From Nitrobacter vulgaris (GTDB lineage Bacteria > Pseudomonadota > Alphaproteobacteria > Rhizobiales > Xanthobacteraceae): 64,000 nucleotides of DNA. Positions 44,422-55,156 of this stretch are shown here, piece after piece; position 1 is the stretch's first letter; each line of letters opens with the position of its first letter. A model generated the notes under the pieces. It saw only the letters and a list, made by a program, of their open reading frames with translations. It did not search any database and had not been told where the DNA came from. The stretch is taken from contig NZ_MWPQ01000055.1 in the NCBI RefSeq assembly GCF_002028545.1, positions 1-64,000 of the forward strand. Reading direction: 5' to 3'. Made by a program: the position numbers and the translations under genes.

Positions 44422-47304
44422 ATGACATTGCGTGCGATCAGGTGGCTTGCGTGTCTTTCGCTGGCCCTCATGATTTTCGTCGTGGCATCGCCGGCACGCG
44501 CAGTCGACGCCGTCAGCGTCCGCAGCGACGCGCCCGCCATCGACCTCACCGCCATCCTCGATCATCAGCACAGCGACTCAGACCGCATTCAAGTCTCGAC
44601 CGCGCCCGGCACCGACGGTATCATTCGCCGCATCGAGGTGCGCGCGCGGGAAGGCGGCCAGCACTGGGTCGTTTTCGCGCTTGCCAACAACACCGACGAT
44701 CAACTGGATCGTTTGATCGTCGCACCGCATTACCGCCTCGTGTCTTCGGGACTGCTCTGGCCGGATCTCGGACAATCGCGCATCGCGACCATCACGCCAT
44801 CGACCGGTGATCGTCCGGAGCGGCAGGAGAGCGCCACCGCCGACGTCTTCCGCATCACGCTCGATCCGGGCGCAGTCATTACTTTCGTCATGGAACTGCG
44901 CACCGACAAGCTGCCGCAGCTTTATCTCTGGGAGCCCGACGCCTACAAGGACAAGGTCAATTCCTTCACCTTGTATCAGGGCATCGTCATCGGCATCTCC
45001 GGGTTGCTGGCGCTGGTGCTGACCATCCTGTTCGTGGTCAAGGGAAGCATCATGTTTCCTGCAGCCGCAGCGCTTGCCTGGGCGGTGCTGGTTTATATCG
45101 GCGTCGATTTCGGCTTCTGGGGCAAGGTGCTGGACATGTCGGCCGGTGCTGAACGGGTCTGGCGCGCCTCGGGCGAGGCGATTCTCGCGGCAACGCTGCT
45201 CGTATTCCTATTCGCCTATCTCAACCTCAATCGCTGGCACGTCCGCTATTCGCATATCACCCTTGGCTGGCTGGCTTTCCTCGGCTCTCTGGTGGCGCTT
45301 GCCCTGTTCGATCCGGCGGTGGCCTCCGGTATCGCGCGGATGTCGCTCGCCCTGATCGCCATATTCGGCTTCGGACTGATCGTCTATCTCGCGGTTCACG
45401 GCTTTGATCGCGCCGTATTGCTGATCCCGACCTGGTTCCTGTTGGTGGTTTGGGTCAGCGCCGCCGGAATGGCGATCGAAGGCAAAGTCATCAACGACAT
45501 CGTCGGCCCCGCCCTGCTCGGCGGCCTCGTGCTGATCGTGATGCTGATCGGATTCACGGTAATGCAGCATGCTTTCGCTGGCGGAGGCAGCACCTCGGGC
45601 GTCGTATCCGACGTCGAGCGCCGCGCTCTCGCGTTGACCGGCGCGGGTGATCTGGTTTGGGACTGGGACGTCTCCGCCGACAAGGTCTTCACCAGTCCCG
45701 AGACCGAAAGCCTGCTCGGCCTGAAACGCGGAGCGCTCGAGGGTCCGGCGGCGACCTGGCTGGAGGTACTGCATCCGCTCGATCAGGACCGGTTCCGCGC
45801 GGCGCTAGACAGCGTACTCGAACAGCGTCGGGGACGGCTAGTGCAGGACTTCCGGCTGCGCATGTCCGACGGCCACTTCATGTGGTTCGCACTGAAAGCG
45901 CGCCCGGTGGTCGGGTCCGACGGCGAGGTTTCACGGGTGGTCGGAACTCTCACCGATGTCACCGAGACCAGGAAAGCCGAGGAGCGGATGCTCCACGATT
46001 CGGTGCACGACAACCTGACCGGCCTTCCAAATCGCAAGCTTTTCATCGACCGTCTCAACGCGGTCGCGACCTTCGCCAAGACCATGCCGAGCCTGCGGCC
46101 GACCCTGATGGTAATCGACCTCGACCGTTTCAAGCAGGTCAACGATTCCGTCGGTATCGCGGTCGGGGATTCGATCCTGCTGACGCTGGCACGGCGGTTG
46201 ACGCGCATCCTCAAGCCACAGGATACGCTGGCGCGACTTTCCGGCGACCAGTTCGGCCTCATCGTGTTGTCGGAGCAGGACCCGCCCCGCATCACCGCGT
46301 TCGCCGAAACCATCCGCAAGACCATCCGCGCTCCGATCACCTTCAATGACCGCGAGATCTTCCTGACCGCGTCAATCGGTCTCGCGCTGAGCGACCCTCA
46401 GACGCAATTGACGGAGGAGATCATCAAGGACGCTGAACTTGCGATGTACCATTCCAAACGGATCGGCGGCGATCGGATCGACGTTTACAAACCTGCGATG
46501 CGCGCCCGGAAAAACGATCGGCTATCGCTCGAGTCGGAGTTGCGGCGCGCCATCGAACGGCGTGAGATCGCCATCCTGTACCAGCCTATCGTCCGGCTGG
46601 AGGACCGCTCGATCGCGGGTTTCGAAGCGCTGGCACGGTGGGATCACCCCAAGCTTGGGCGGATGGCGCCGGACGAATTCATCACTATCGCCGAGGAAGC
46701 CGGCCTGATTGTCGATCTCGGGACGTTCGTGATGGACCAGACCACGCGCCAACTCGCGGTCTGGCAGCGCACTATCCGGTCGCAACCACCGATTTTCGCC
46801 AGCGTCAACGTCTCTTCGCGCCAATTGCTGCGGCATGATCTGATCCACGACATCCGCTCTGTGCTGTCGCGCTCATCAATCGCGCGCGGCACACTGAAGC
46901 TTGAACTGACAGAATCGCTGGTCATGGAAAATCCCGAACATGCAGCTCAGATGCTGCAACGAATTCGCGAACTTGGCGTCGGGCTCTCGCTTGACGATTT
47001 CGGTACGGGCTATTCCTCGCTATCGTACCTGCAGCGTTTCCCGCTCGACACTATCAAGATCGACCAATCGTTCGTGCGCACCACAACGCGGGGCACGCGG
47101 CCTGTCATTCTCAAGTCGATCATCGCAATGGCGCACGATCTCAGCATGGACGTTGTCGCCGAAGGCGCTGAAACCGACTCTGATGCGGTAGAACTCTATC
47201 AGATGGGCTGCGAATACGCGCAAGGCTTCGCATTCGGCGAGCCGATGGACGCCGATGCGACGATGCGGCTCCTGGCCCAGGAGCGGCTTGAGGCGGCAAG
47301 CTGA
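44422..47304 (+). CDS. Membrane PAS-GGDEF-EAL protein, probable c-di-GMP phosphodiesterase
   Basis: A 960-residue signalling protein. A signal peptide (to about residue 27), a periplasmic 7TMR-DISM-like domain (about 30-180), seven membrane helices (about 190-395), a PAS domain (about 405-515), GGDEF (about 525-685) and EAL (about 700-955) are visible. The GGDEF site is degenerate (LSGDQFGL), lacking the first Gly and the catalytic Glu, so cyclase activity is unlikely. The EAL part has FEALARW, LTESLVMENP and LDDFGTGYSSLSYL, as in active phosphodiesterases. It starts behind a GAGGAA ribosome site. It likely lowers c-di-GMP in response to an outside signal. Confidence 0.92.
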   Translation: MTLRAIRWLACLSLALMIFVVASPARAVDAVSVRSDAPAIDLTAILDHQHSDSDRIQVSTAPGTDGIIRRIEVRAREGGQHWVVFALANNTDDQLDRLIVAPHYRLVSSGLLWPDLGQSRIATITPSTGDRPERQESATADVFRITLDPGAVITFVMELRTDKLPQLYLWEPDAYKDKVNSFTLYQGIVIGISGLLALVLTILFVVKGSIMFPAAAALAWAVLVYIGVDFGFWGKVLDMSAGAERVWRASGEAILAATLLVFLFAYLNLNRWHVRYSHITLGWLAFLGSLVALALFDPAVASGIARMSLALIAIFGFGLIVYLAVHGFDRAVLLIPTWFLLVVWVSAAGMAIEGKVINDIVGPALLGGLVLIVMLIGFTVMQHAFAGGGSTSGVVSDVERRALALTGAGDLVWDWDVSADKVFTSPETESLLGLKRGALEGPAATWLEVLHPLDQDRFRAALDSVLEQRRGRLVQDFRLRMSDGHFMWFALKARPVVGSDGEVSRVVGTLTDVTETRKAEERMLHDSVHDNLTGLPNRKLFIDRLNAVATFAKTMPSLRPTLMVIDLDRFKQVNDSVGIAVGDSILLTLARRLTRILKPQDTLARLSGDQFGLIVLSEQDPPRITAFAETIRKTIRAPITFNDREIFLTASIGLALSDPQTQLTEEIIKDAELAMYHSKRIGGDRIDVYKPAMRARKNDRLSLESELRRAIERREIAILYQPIVRLEDRSIAGFEALARWDHPKLGRMAPDEFITIAEEAGLIVDLGTFVMDQTTRQLAVWQRTIRSQPPIFASVNVSSRQLLRHDLIHDIRSVLSRSSIARGTLKLELTESLVMENPEHAAQMLQRIRELGVGLSLDDFGTGYSSLSYLQRFPLDTIKIDQSFVRTTTRGTRPVILKSIIAMAHDLSMDVVAEGAETDSDAVELYQMGCEYAQGFAFGEPMDADATMRLLAQERLEAAS

Positions 47305-47348
47305 GATCGGCCAATGCGCAACACCCGAAAGGCAAAACCTCGGCTCGC

Positions 47349-48056
<708 letters not shown>

Positions 48057-48138
48057 TCAACCATCCCGCCACGGCTAAACAGCACATCACAAGCAATTCA
48101 ATAGTTTGGCTTCGGAGCAACCTGTAAAAAGACGCTGC

Positions 48139-48981
48139 ATGATCATCAAAGTTCCTCTTTACGCGGTGCCCTGCGTTGCGGTCGCATTGCTGGGTTGTGC
48201 GCTTTCAATTCCTGCGACGGCCCAAGATTCCTCGCCATGGCAGCAAGGCAGCCACGCCGCCGTCCGCCTGCTCGCGGGCTCGCGCAGCGGAGCGGTACTG
48301 CTCGGTGGCATCGCGTTTCAGCTCGAGCCGGGTTGGAAAACCTTCTGGCGGACACCGGGCGACTCGGGCGTGCCGCCGCGGTTTGACTTCTCAAGGTCGG
48401 ACAACGTCGATGCTGTGACTGTGCTGTGGCCCGCGCCATCGAAATTTCCCGACGGCGCGGGCGGTCATGCGCTCGGCTACAAGGAGCAGATCGTGCTGCC
48501 GTTGCGGATCGCAGCTACCAATGCCGAGAAACCGATCACGCTGCGCGCAACCGTCAATTTCGCGGTATGCGCCAAGCTGTGCATTCCCGCCGAAGCCACT
48601 ATGGAGCTTGCTTTCGCCAGCGTCGCCAGCGCAGAGGACAGCGCGCTTGCCGCGGCGCTCGATATGGTGCCAAAGCCGGCCCGGATCGGGGACCCTAATC
48701 CCTTGACGATTCGCGACGTCAGGCGCGACGAGAAATCCACGGTGATCGTCGATGTCGCAACCTCAAATCCCAGGGACGAGGTCAACCTGTTCGTCGAAGG
48801 CCCGACGCCGGACTGGTCGCTGCCGATCCCGACCCGGCACGAGCACGCGCCGCGCGGGGTGAAACGATTTTCATTCAAGCTCGACGGCCTACCGGCGAAC
48901 GCGAATGCTGAAGGCGCCGCGTTGAAGCTGACTCTGGTCGGCGACAAGAGCGCCTATGAATTCAATATCAATCTGAATTGA
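48139..48981 (+). CDS. Secreted DsbD N-terminal-like domain protein
   Basis: A 280-residue exported protein with a signal peptide (MIIKVPLYAVPCVAVALLG...TAQD). The mature part matches the N-terminal domain family of DsbD-like reductases, with ITLRATVNFAVCAKLCIPAEA (CxxxC, about 148-152) in place of the redox pair. The membrane and thioredoxin parts of DsbD are absent. It may pass electrons or bind copper in the periplasm, but this is inference. A TTG start 11 codons earlier is unlikely. Confidence 0.8.
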   Translation: MIIKVPLYAVPCVAVALLGCALSIPATAQDSSPWQQGSHAAVRLLAGSRSGAVLLGGIAFQLEPGWKTFWRTPGDSGVPPRFDFSRSDNVDAVTVLWPAPSKFPDGAGGHALGYKEQIVLPLRIAATNAEKPITLRATVNFAVCAKLCIPAEATMELAFASVASAEDSALAAALDMVPKPARIGDPNPLTIRDVRRDEKSTVIVDVATSNPRDEVNLFVEGPTPDWSLPIPTRHEHAPRGVKRFSFKLDGLPANANAEGAALKLTLVGDKSAYEFNINLN

Positions 48982-49097
48982 TGGCGAACCGTCAGAGGCG
49001 ATGCAAGCCTATCTGTTTCACCCAACAGAATCTTAAGGAATCGTTGCTTAAGTCCGGATCATGGCGCGCTTCCCGCGCCGAGGATTTCGCCGTGGCC

Positions 49098-50471
49098 ATG
49101 ACGGACACCCAACCCGCCCCTGCGAAGCGATCGCCCTTACTGACCGGACGATTGCGCGCAATAATGGGAGGTTCGAACGAGGCTTCGCTGACCAAGCGGC
49201 TCGCCGGCACGATCTTCATCATCCGGGTCATAAGCGCCGGCCTTGCATACGTGGCGCAAATCCTTCTCGCGCGGTGGATGGGCGGTTCCGACTACGGCGT
49301 CTATGTGTATGTCTGGACCTGGGTTCTGCTGCTCGGCAGCATGATGGATTTCGGCATCTCGGCCTCGGCGCAGAAGATCATTCCGGAATATCGCGCGAGC
49401 GGCGACGATGCACGGCTGCGCGGATTCCTGAGCGGCAGCCGCTGGATGACATTCATCGTTGCCTCGCTGGTCTCGATATCGCTCGCGGCCCTGGTCAGAG
49501 TACTGTCGCCGTGGATCGATGCGGCGACGGTCGTGCCGCTTTATGTCGGCTGCCTGACGCTACCGGCATTCGTGGTCGCCAACACCCAGGACGGCATCGC
49601 GCGTTCCCACGATTGGATGCGGCTCGGACTGATGCCCCAGTTCATCGTGCGGCAATCGCTGATTATCGGCTTCACCGCCGGCGCTTTCGCGCTGGGATTT
49701 CACCTCAGCGCCACCGTCGCCATGCTGGCCAGCGTAGCGGCGGTCTGGATTGCCATGATCGGCCAGATGATCGTACTCAATCGCAGATTGGGCACGATCG
49801 TAGCGTCCGGGCCGAAGGTCCACGATTTTCGCGGCTGGCTCTCGGTCTCGTTGCCGATTTTGCTGGTCGAGAGCTTTTATCTCCTGTTGTCCTACACCGA
49901 TGTACTCGTGCTGCAGCAGTTTCGCTCGTCGGAGGAGGTCGGCGTTTACTTTGCCGTCGTTAAAACCTTGGCGCTGGTGTCGTTCATTCACTACGCTATG
50001 TCGGCGACAACGGCGCACCGCTTCACTGAATATCATGCCGCAGGCGACCGCGAGCGGTTGGCGGCCTACCTCGCCCATGCGATCAAATGGACGTTCTGGC
50101 CCTCGCTTGCGGCAACGTTGCTGCTGCTCGCACTCGGCAAACCGATGCTGTGGCTATTCGGTCCGCAATTCGTCACCGGCTACAGCATCATGTTCGTAGC
50201 CGCGATCGGGCTCGTGGTCCGTTCCGCCATCGGCCCGGTCGAGCGGCTGCTCAACATGCTTGGCCATCAGCACGCCTGTGCATCCGCTTATGCGCTGGCC
50301 TTCGGCATGAACGTCGCGCTGTGCTTCGCGCTCGTCCCGCGCTACGGCGGCCATGGCGCCGCCGCCGCCACTTCAATCTCGCTCGCGTTCGAAACGGTCC
50401 TGCTGTTCTGGATCGTCCGCCGAAGACTCGGATTGCATGTGCTGGCGTTTGGAAAGCGGGCCTCTGTATAA
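49098..50471 (+). CDS. Polysaccharide flippase-like membrane protein (MATE/MOP superfamily)
   Basis: A 457-residue protein with about twelve to fourteen hydrophobic helices, beginning TKRLAGTIFIIRVISAGLAYVAQILLARWMG, as in Wzx/RfbX-type oligosaccharide flippases (LLARWMGGSDYGVYVYVWT is typical). It probably moves lipid-linked sugars across the inner membrane. No glycosyltransferase is adjacent, so the substrate is unknown. The ATG at 49098 is preferred over an open frame 40 codons longer that overlaps the DsbD-N gene. Confidence 0.85.
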   Translation: MTDTQPAPAKRSPLLTGRLRAIMGGSNEASLTKRLAGTIFIIRVISAGLAYVAQILLARWMGGSDYGVYVYVWTWVLLLGSMMDFGISASAQKIIPEYRASGDDARLRGFLSGSRWMTFIVASLVSISLAALVRVLSPWIDAATVVPLYVGCLTLPAFVVANTQDGIARSHDWMRLGLMPQFIVRQSLIIGFTAGAFALGFHLSATVAMLASVAAVWIAMIGQMIVLNRRLGTIVASGPKVHDFRGWLSVSLPILLVESFYLLLSYTDVLVLQQFRSSEEVGVYFAVVKTLALVSFIHYAMSATTAHRFTEYHAAGDRERLAAYLAHAIKWTFWPSLAATLLLLALGKPMLWLFGPQFVTGYSIMFVAAIGLVVRSAIGPVERLLNMLGHQHACASAYALAFGMNVALCFALVPRYGGHGAAAATSISLAFETVLLFWIVRRRLGLHVLAFGKRASV

Positions 50472-50547
50472 AAACGTCACCCCGTCGTGGCCGGATTTAT
50501 TCCGGGGTATGGACGAAACAAATCCATCGTTCAGCGGAGAAGATTGC

Positions 50548-51336
50548 CTACGCTGCCGTCCAGCCGCCATCGATCGACAGGTTGCTTCCGGTGATCTGAG
50601 CGGCATCGTCGCCGCAGAGATAGAGCGCCAGCGCGGCGACTTGCTCCACGGTGACGAACTGCTTGGTCGGTTGCGCCGCGAGCAGCACGTCGTCCAGAAC
50701 CTGCTCCCTGGTCAGGTTGCGCGCCTTCATGGTGTCGGGAATTTGTTTCTCGACCAGCGGCGTCCAGACATAGCCGGGGCTAATACAGTTGCAGGTGACT
50801 CTGTGCGGCGCGAGCTCAAGCGCCACCGTCTTGGTAAGGCCAGCAATTCCATGCTTGGCGGTCACATAGGCCGACTTGAAGGGCGAGGCCACCAACGAAT
50901 GCGCCGATGCGGTATTGATGATGCGACCCCAACCGCGTTTCTTCATGCCAGGCACGGCGGCGCGGATGGCATGGAAGGCCGACGACAGATTGATGGCGAT
51001 GATCGCGTCCCACTTCTCGATGGGAAAGTCCTCGATCGGCGCAACGAACTGGATGCCCGCGTTGTTAACGAGGATATCGACCGAGCCAAAGGTTGTTTCG
51101 CCCAGTTCGATCATGCCCGCAATTTCGGCGGGCTTAGTCATGTCGGCAGGCGAGTAGACCGCCTTGACCTTGAACTCCGCCTCGATGCCGGAGCGTTCCT
51201 TGTCGATTTCTGCCGCAGTGCCAAGCCCATTGATCACGACATTAGCGCCGGCGCCGGCGAAGGCGCGGGCATAGGCCAGCCCTATGCCGCTGGTTGATCC
51301 GGTCACGACCGCGGTCTTGCCTTTCAAGTTCGTCAT
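50548..51336 (-). CDS. bdhA: D-3-hydroxybutyrate dehydrogenase (SDR family)
   Basis: A 262-residue short-chain dehydrogenase. The cofactor motif is TGSTSGIGLAYA (about 11-22), NNAG is at about 90, and the catalytic Ser-Tyr-Lys in TASAHSL, SAYVTAKHG (about 140-160). Overall it matches the bacterial 3-hydroxybutyrate dehydrogenase type (GIQFVAPIEDFP, LVEKQIPDTMKARNL), which links PHB breakdown to acetoacetate. It ends IDGGWTAA. Confidence 0.9.
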   Translation of the reverse strand: MTNLKGKTAVVTGSTSGIGLAYARAFAGAGANVVINGLGTAAEIDKERSGIEAEFKVKAVYSPADMTKPAEIAGMIELGETTFGSVDILVNNAGIQFVAPIEDFPIEKWDAIIAINLSSAFHAIRAAVPGMKKRGWGRIINTASAHSLVASPFKSAYVTAKHGIAGLTKTVALELAPHRVTCNCISPGYVWTPLVEKQIPDTMKARNLTREQVLDDVLLAAQPTKQFVTVEQVAALALYLCGDDAAQITGSNLSIDGGWTAA

Positions 51337-51508
51337 CGCCTTCTCCTGTCGGAACAGCGGATCATCGACGGCGGTGCTTCTATCAAATCACGGGCTCACA
51401 GTATCACCGCTCAAGCCGGCCCGCGGCGCCTCCACGCTAATGCGCCTGAGGCGGCACCGTGACGTCGGTTCGCGCTCGGGTCGCAGGCGACACCGCTCCA
51501 CGCAGTCG

Positions 51509-52018
51509 TTATCGCTCGTCGGTGGACGCCAATACCAGCGTCCAGAACACCTTGTATTTGGTATCCGGAGCATAGGTCGCTGCGATGCCCAATTTCGTGA
51601 CGCCGTTCTTGAGCATGTTGGCCCGATGCGGGGGCGAATCGCGCCAGCCCGAGAATGCCTCGGCGAGGGTATGGTAACCGGCACCGATATTCTCGACCGC
51701 CAGCGTTGCCGGATAGTTGGCCGCCGCCAGCCGCTTGGGCAGCGTGCCGGCAATGTCGTGATCCATTTTATTGCGTTTGGCCATCACCATCGATTGGGTT
51801 TCGGCGACCTTCATGAGTTCGGGATCGACCGTCACAGGACCCAGGCTGTTATTAGCGCGATAGCCCGAAATCATGGAGGCCGCCACCGCGGCATCCAGCT
51901 TGGCTCCGCCATGGGCCATGTCGAGATAGAACGCCGGCTGCTCGTCAGACGGCGGTTTATCCGTAACGCATCCGGCCACGGTCAGCAGGCCAAGAAGCAT
52001 GGCAAAGGTGCGGATCAT
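51509..52018 (-). CDS. CAP/SCP-domain lipoprotein
   Basis: A 169-residue protein with a lipoprotein signal (MIRTFAMLLGLLTVAGC) and a CAP (SCP/PR-1-like) domain: SMISGYRANNSLGPVTVDPEL, QSMVMAKRNKMDHDI (conserved His), NIGAGYHTLAEAFSGWRDSP and HRANMLKNGVTKLGIA (second His). Such proteins are extracellular or outer-membrane and their role in bacteria is poorly known. A long hairpin is encoded 10 bp upstream of the start codon. Confidence 0.88.
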   Translation of the reverse strand: MIRTFAMLLGLLTVAGCVTDKPPSDEQPAFYLDMAHGGAKLDAAVAASMISGYRANNSLGPVTVDPELMKVAETQSMVMAKRNKMDHDIAGTLPKRLAAANYPATLAVENIGAGYHTLAEAFSGWRDSPPHRANMLKNGVTKLGIAATYAPDTKYKVFWTLVLASTDER

Positions 52019-52028
52019 CCTCGTATCC

Positions 52029-52071
52029 CGAATCCGAAGTTCTGCACTGCGCCCTTCGAACTTCGGATTCG
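52029..52071. repeat. Long inverted repeat upstream of the CAP gene
   Basis: A perfect 14-bp inverted repeat, arms CGAATCCGAAGTTC (52029-52042) and GAACTTCGGATTCG (52058-52071), loop of 15. It begins 10 bp upstream of the CAP-protein start codon, so the hairpin would lie over or next to the ribosome site. It may belong to an interspersed repeat. Confidence 0.55.
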
Positions 52072-52115
52072 AAAGGACGCGAGCAGCTTATACTTGCTAG
52101 AGGTCCATCGATCTT

Positions 52116-52172
52116 AACATTCGCCAAAGACGCGCTGAAAACAGCATGCGAATGTCGGAATCGGGCCACTAG
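52116..52172. repeat. Interspersed repeat B, copy 2
   Basis: Aligns block by block with 24920-24977 (AACATTCG ... CGCTGAAA ... GCGAATGT ... ATCGGGCCACTAG). The rest of the gap to cysA (52173-52375) shows no gene or clear element. Confidence 0.6.
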
Positions 52173-52375
52173 TCCCCAATCAGTTGCAGGTGTTGCACAT
52201 CAATGGTGGCTGAAAGGTGAATGAAGCCTTAGCGTACCGACACTGGCTTTCGCCTGTCTTGCGGCAATCTTTGATATGAACGCCGGATCAAAGGGACATA
52301 AGCGGCCGCACGATTCCAGATTTTGGTTCGCTTGATGGACTCACTGAGACAATGAAGGTCTGAACCAAAACCACG

Positions 52376-53425
52376 CTAGGCCGGATCCGCGAAAATACGA
52401 TAACGCCGGGGCCGCAATCCGACGACCTCGCCATCCCGAAGCTCGCGATCACGCGGCGCATCGATCTCGATGATGGTTTCGCCCTGGCCGTCGGACAATG
52501 CGACGTCGGCGCGCTGGATCGGACCGAAGGTCCGCACCCGCCGCACGGTGCCCTCGAGGCCACCCCAGCCGGGCGGACTGATCTGCATATCGTGGCGGCG
52601 AACGAACAGCTTCGACGGCCCGGATACACCGCACTCCGCTGCGATATTCAGCGGTGTGCCGCCAAGCCGAATCACACCGTCCTGAACATCGACGGGCAAG
52701 ACAATCGATTCGCCGATAAAGCCATGGACGAAGGCGGTCGCCGGGCTGTCATAAACCTCACCCGGCCTGCCGATCTGCTCGATCCTGCCCTTGTCCATCA
52801 CCACGACGCGGTTTGCGACTTCGAGCGCTTCCTCCTGATCGTGAGTCACGAACACCGAAGTGACATGAATCTCCTCGTGCAACGAGCGCAGCCAGCGGCG
52901 CAACTCCTTCCGCACCTTGGCATCGAGCGCACCGAACGGCTCGTCCAGCAGTAGGATGCGGGGCTGGGTGGCCAGCGCTCGGGCAAGTGCGATGCGTTGA
53001 CGCTGGCCGCCGGAGAGTTGACTCGGGTAGCGGTCAGCGAGCCAGTCGAGCTGCACCAGATCGAGCAATTCCCTGACTCGCGCGCGGATGCTGGCTTCGT
53101 CCTTGCGAACGGCGCGCGGCTGCACCCGCAGCCCGAACGCGACGTTTTCGAATACCGTCATATGGCGGAACAAAGCGTAGTGTTGAAATACGAAGCCCAC
53201 CTGCCGCTCACCCGCCCCGCGCGCCAGGGCGTTCTCGCCGTCGAATGACACCGAGCCACCGTCCGGCCAGTCGAGCCCGGCGATAATTCGCAGCAGCGTC
53301 GTCTTGCCCGAACCCGACGGGCCAAGCAGCGCCAGTAATTCCCCATCCGCGATCGTCAGGTCGACACCACCAAGCGCGGAAAATGCGCCAAATCTCTTGA
53401 CGATATTTTTTAGCTCAATGCTCAC
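52376..53425 (-). CDS. cysA: Sulfate/thiosulfate ABC transporter ATPase CysA
   Basis: A 349-residue ATPase: Walker [10 protein letters not shown] (about 36), signature [15 protein letters not shown], Walker [13 protein letters not shown]-loop VTHDQEEA, and a C-terminal TOBE domain. The start is GTG ([13 protein letters not shown]), 11 bp inside the cysW 3' end; the longer frame adds no family residues. It ends the sbp-cysT-cysW-cysA operon. Confidence 0.93.
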   Translation of the reverse strand: MSIELKNIVKRFGAFSALGGVDLTIADGELLALLGPSGSGKTTLLRIIAGLDWPDGGSVSFDGENALARGAGERQVGFVFQHYALFRHMTVFENVAFGLRVQPRAVRKDEASIRARVRELLDLVQLDWLADRYPSQLSGGQRQRIALARALATQPRILLLDEPFGALDAKVRKELRRWLRSLHEEIHVTSVFVTHDQEEALEVANRVVVMDKGRIEQIGRPGEVYDSPATAFVHGFIGESIVLPVDVQDGVIRLGGTPLNIAAECGVSGPSKLFVRRHDMQISPPGWGGLEGTVRRVRTFGPIQRADVALSDGQGETIIEIDAPRDRELRDGEVVGLRPRRYRIFADPA

Positions 53426-54293
53426 GCGCCTGCCGTCCCTCGTCGAGTTGCCCTTCGAGAATCGTTTTGGCAACCAGCGTGATCAATGCGAGCAACGCCA
53501 ATAACGATGCTACCGCGAACGCCGCCACGAATTGATACTCGTTATACAGGATTTCAACCAGCAGCGGCATCGTATTGGTTTCACCCCGGATGTGACCGGA
53601 AACCACCGAGACCGCACCGAACTCGCCCATGGCGCGCGCGTTGCAGAGCAACACGCCATAGAGCAAGCCCCATTTGATATTCGGAAGCGTAACGCGAAAG
53701 AAAGTCTGCAGTCCGGAGGCGCCGAGCGATAGCGCGGCTTCTTCTTCCGCCGTTCCCTGCTCCTGCATCAACGGAATTAGCGCCCGCGACACGAACGGAA
53801 AAGTCACGAACGTTGTCGCCAATGCGATGCCAGGCAACGAAAACAGAATCTCGATGTTGTTATCTTGTAGCCAAGGTCCGAGAAAACCCTGTCCGCCGAA
53901 CAACAGCACGAACACCAGACCGGAAACGACCGGGCTGACCGAGAACGGCAGATCGATCAAAGTGATGAGCAGCGTCTTTCCGGGAAACTCGAACTTGGCG
54001 ACGGCCCATGCGGCAATCAATCCGAACACCAGATTGAGACCCACCGAGATCGCCGCAACCGTCAACGTCAACCTGATCGCCGATAACGCTTCAGGCTCGA
54101 CAAGCGCCGCGAGATACACCCGCCCGCCCCTGGATAACGCTTCGACGAACACGATCGTCAGCGGCAACACGATGAACAGCGTGAGAAACAGGATACAAAG
54201 GCCGATCAACAGTCCACGCACCCAGCGCGGCTCGGAGCGGGCATCGGTCTGGTCAAGCGGAATCGCGATCGCGGCTTCAGACATCAACGCCAC
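53415..54293 (-). CDS. cysW: Sulfate ABC transporter permease CysW
   Basis: A 292-residue inner-membrane permease with six helices, and the ABC-contact motif around [20 protein letters not shown] (EAA loop, about 190-215). The pair with CysT forms the sulfate channel. It lies 2 bp after cysT and overlaps cysA. Confidence 0.93.
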   Translation of the reverse strand: MALMSEAAIAIPLDQTDARSEPRWVRGLLIGLCILFLTLFIVLPLTIVFVEALSRGGRVYLAALVEPEALSAIRLTLTVAAISVGLNLVFGLIAAWAVAKFEFPGKTLLITLIDLPFSVSPVVSGLVFVLLFGGQGFLGPWLQDNNIEILFSLPGIALATTFVTFPFVSRALIPLMQEQGTAEEEAALSLGASGLQTFFRVTLPNIKWGLLYGVLLCNARAMGEFGAVSVVSGHIRGETNTMPLLVEILYNEYQFVAAFAVASLLALLALITLVAKTILEGQLDEGRQAREH

Positions 54294-54295
54294 CT

Positions 54296-55132
54296 CTAGT
54301 ACGCCTGCTCTTGCGACCGAGCCCAGCGCTGCAAGCGATTGATGACGAAGATCACCAGGAAAGACACCACCAACATGACCACGGCGATCGCGGTCGCGTC
54401 GGCGTAGCGGAATTCCGACAGGCGGATCACGATCAGAAGCGGCGCGATTTCCGACACGTTCGGCAGGTTACCGGCGATGAAAATCACTGAGCCGTATTCA
54501 CCGACCGCGCGTGCGAATGCGAGCGCAAACCCCGTGAGCAGTGCCGGCACAAGGCTTGGAAGAACAACCCGCCACACTGTCTGCCATCGACTGGCGCCAA
54601 GACTGGCAGCGGCTTCCTCGATCTCAGGATCGAGATCGATCAGTACCGGCTGCACGGTGCGCACCACGAAAGGAATCCCGATAAACACCATCGCAACAAA
54701 AATACCGAGGGGTGTAAACGACACTTCGACGCCCAGCTCGGCCAGCGGTGCACCGAGCCAGCCATTCTGCGCGAACAGCGTCGTCAGCGCAATGCCGGCC
54801 ACCGCGGTCGGCAACGCAAAGGGAATGTCGACGATCGCATCGAGAATGCGGCGACCCGGAAACCGGTAGCGTACCAGCGCCCAGACGATGACGCTGCCCA
54901 TCACCAGATTGACCAGCGCGGCAAGGAACGCGAGTCCGAATGAAATCTTGAGCGCGTTCAATGTTCGCCGGCTGGTGATGATATCGAGAAACTGGGCAAA
55001 GTTCAGTTCAAATGACTTTAGAAACAATCCCGCAAGAGGGATCAGAACGATGATCGAAAGCCAGGTCAATGTCAGCCCCATGGTGAGGCCGAATCCCGGC
55101 AGCGTCCGACGTCGTCCCAATCCTCCTTTCAC
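54296..55132 (-). CDS. cysT: Sulfate ABC transporter permease CysT
   Basis: A 278-residue permease: KGGLGRRRTLPGFGLTMGLT, six helices, EAA loop AASLGASRWQTVWRVVLPSLVPALL (about 175-200), and VGEYGSVIFIAGN. The start is GTG at 55132. It follows the binding-protein gene by 24 bp. Confidence 0.93.
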   Translation of the reverse strand: MKGGLGRRRTLPGFGLTMGLTLTWLSIIVLIPLAGLFLKSFELNFAQFLDIITSRRTLNALKISFGLAFLAALVNLVMGSVIVWALVRYRFPGRRILDAIVDIPFALPTAVAGIALTTLFAQNGWLGAPLAELGVEVSFTPLGIFVAMVFIGIPFVVRTVQPVLIDLDPEIEEAAASLGASRWQTVWRVVLPSLVPALLTGFALAFARAVGEYGSVIFIAGNLPNVSEIAPLLIVIRLSEFRYADATAIAVVMLVVSFLVIFVINRLQRWARSQEQAY

Positions 55133-55156
55133 GTCGTCCCGCTCCGCCCCGTTGAA

